A DNA stretch of 22,431 nucleotides from Gemmatimonadota bacterium (GTDB taxonomy: Bacteria > Gemmatimonadota > Gemmatimonadetes > Gemmatimonadales > GWC2-71-9): NCBI GenBank assembly GCA_017889745.1, contig JAGGAG010000025.1, forward strand, positions 1-22,431, given 5' to 3'. Positions 22,409-22,431 of this stretch are shown here, one piece after another. Position numbers and translations under genes: made by a program. Numbering within the stretch: the stretch's first letter is position 1; each line of letters starts with the position of its first letter. Under the pieces are notes generated by a model, which saw only the letters and a program-made list of their open reading frames with translations, was not told where the DNA came from and made no database searches.

Positions 22409-22431
22409 AAGATCTTTAAGCCAGCCATAAG

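Overview
The window is about 22.4 kb of high-GC bacterial DNA, densely coding, with frequent GTG starts and ATGA/GTGA stop-start overlaps. Gene content (Tat-exported [NiFe] hydrogenase with cytochrome b, DUF2277, SYLF, BON, FtsX-type ABC exporter, TAXI receptor) and heptanucleotide arrays suggest a soil-type Gram-negative bacterium. Gemmatimonadota or a similar phylum is my best guess, but this is inference and no phylogenetic marker is present.

Left flank (1-6147). A minus-strand ABC exporter operon (ATPase, 8-TM FtsX-like permease, and the first 29 codons of a probable membrane-fusion protein) diverges from a plus-strand triple-BON-domain protein. A minus-strand pair follows (4-TM membrane protein, DUF2277), converging on the BON gene at a 14-bp perfect hairpin. 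A GGGTCGT heptad array separates DUF2277 from a divergent small cupin, and a small predicted lipoprotein comes next.

Centre (6376-16997). One tightly packed plus-strand operon of eleven genes makes, matures and supplies nickel to a membrane-bound uptake [NiFe] hydrogenase. The order is small subunit (Tat signal, C-terminal anchor), large subunit, cytochrome b, maturation protease, hypA, hypB, hypF, hypC, hypD, hypE and a NiCoT/HupE-like nickel permease. HypF and HypE make the cyanide ligand, HypC and HypD assemble Fe(CN)2CO, HypA, HypB and the permease handle nickel, and the protease trims the large subunit after His556. Oxidation of H2 on the outer face would feed electrons through three Fe-S clusters to cytochrome b and quinone. 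The proximal cluster has the standard four Cys, without the two extra Cys of O2-tolerant enzymes. The HypA gene is the oddest element: 86 codons that keep the N-terminal Met-His-Glu and the typical C-terminal strand, but contain no zinc-site cysteines.

Right flank (17042-22431). A minus-strand operon of TAXI-type receptor, large MscS-family channel and VIT1/CCC1 metal transporter lies downstream of a SYLF-domain secreted protein with its own putative promoter and terminator hairpin.

No rRNA, tRNA, CRISPR array, transposase or attachment site was seen. No gene-free stretch exceeds about 230 bp.
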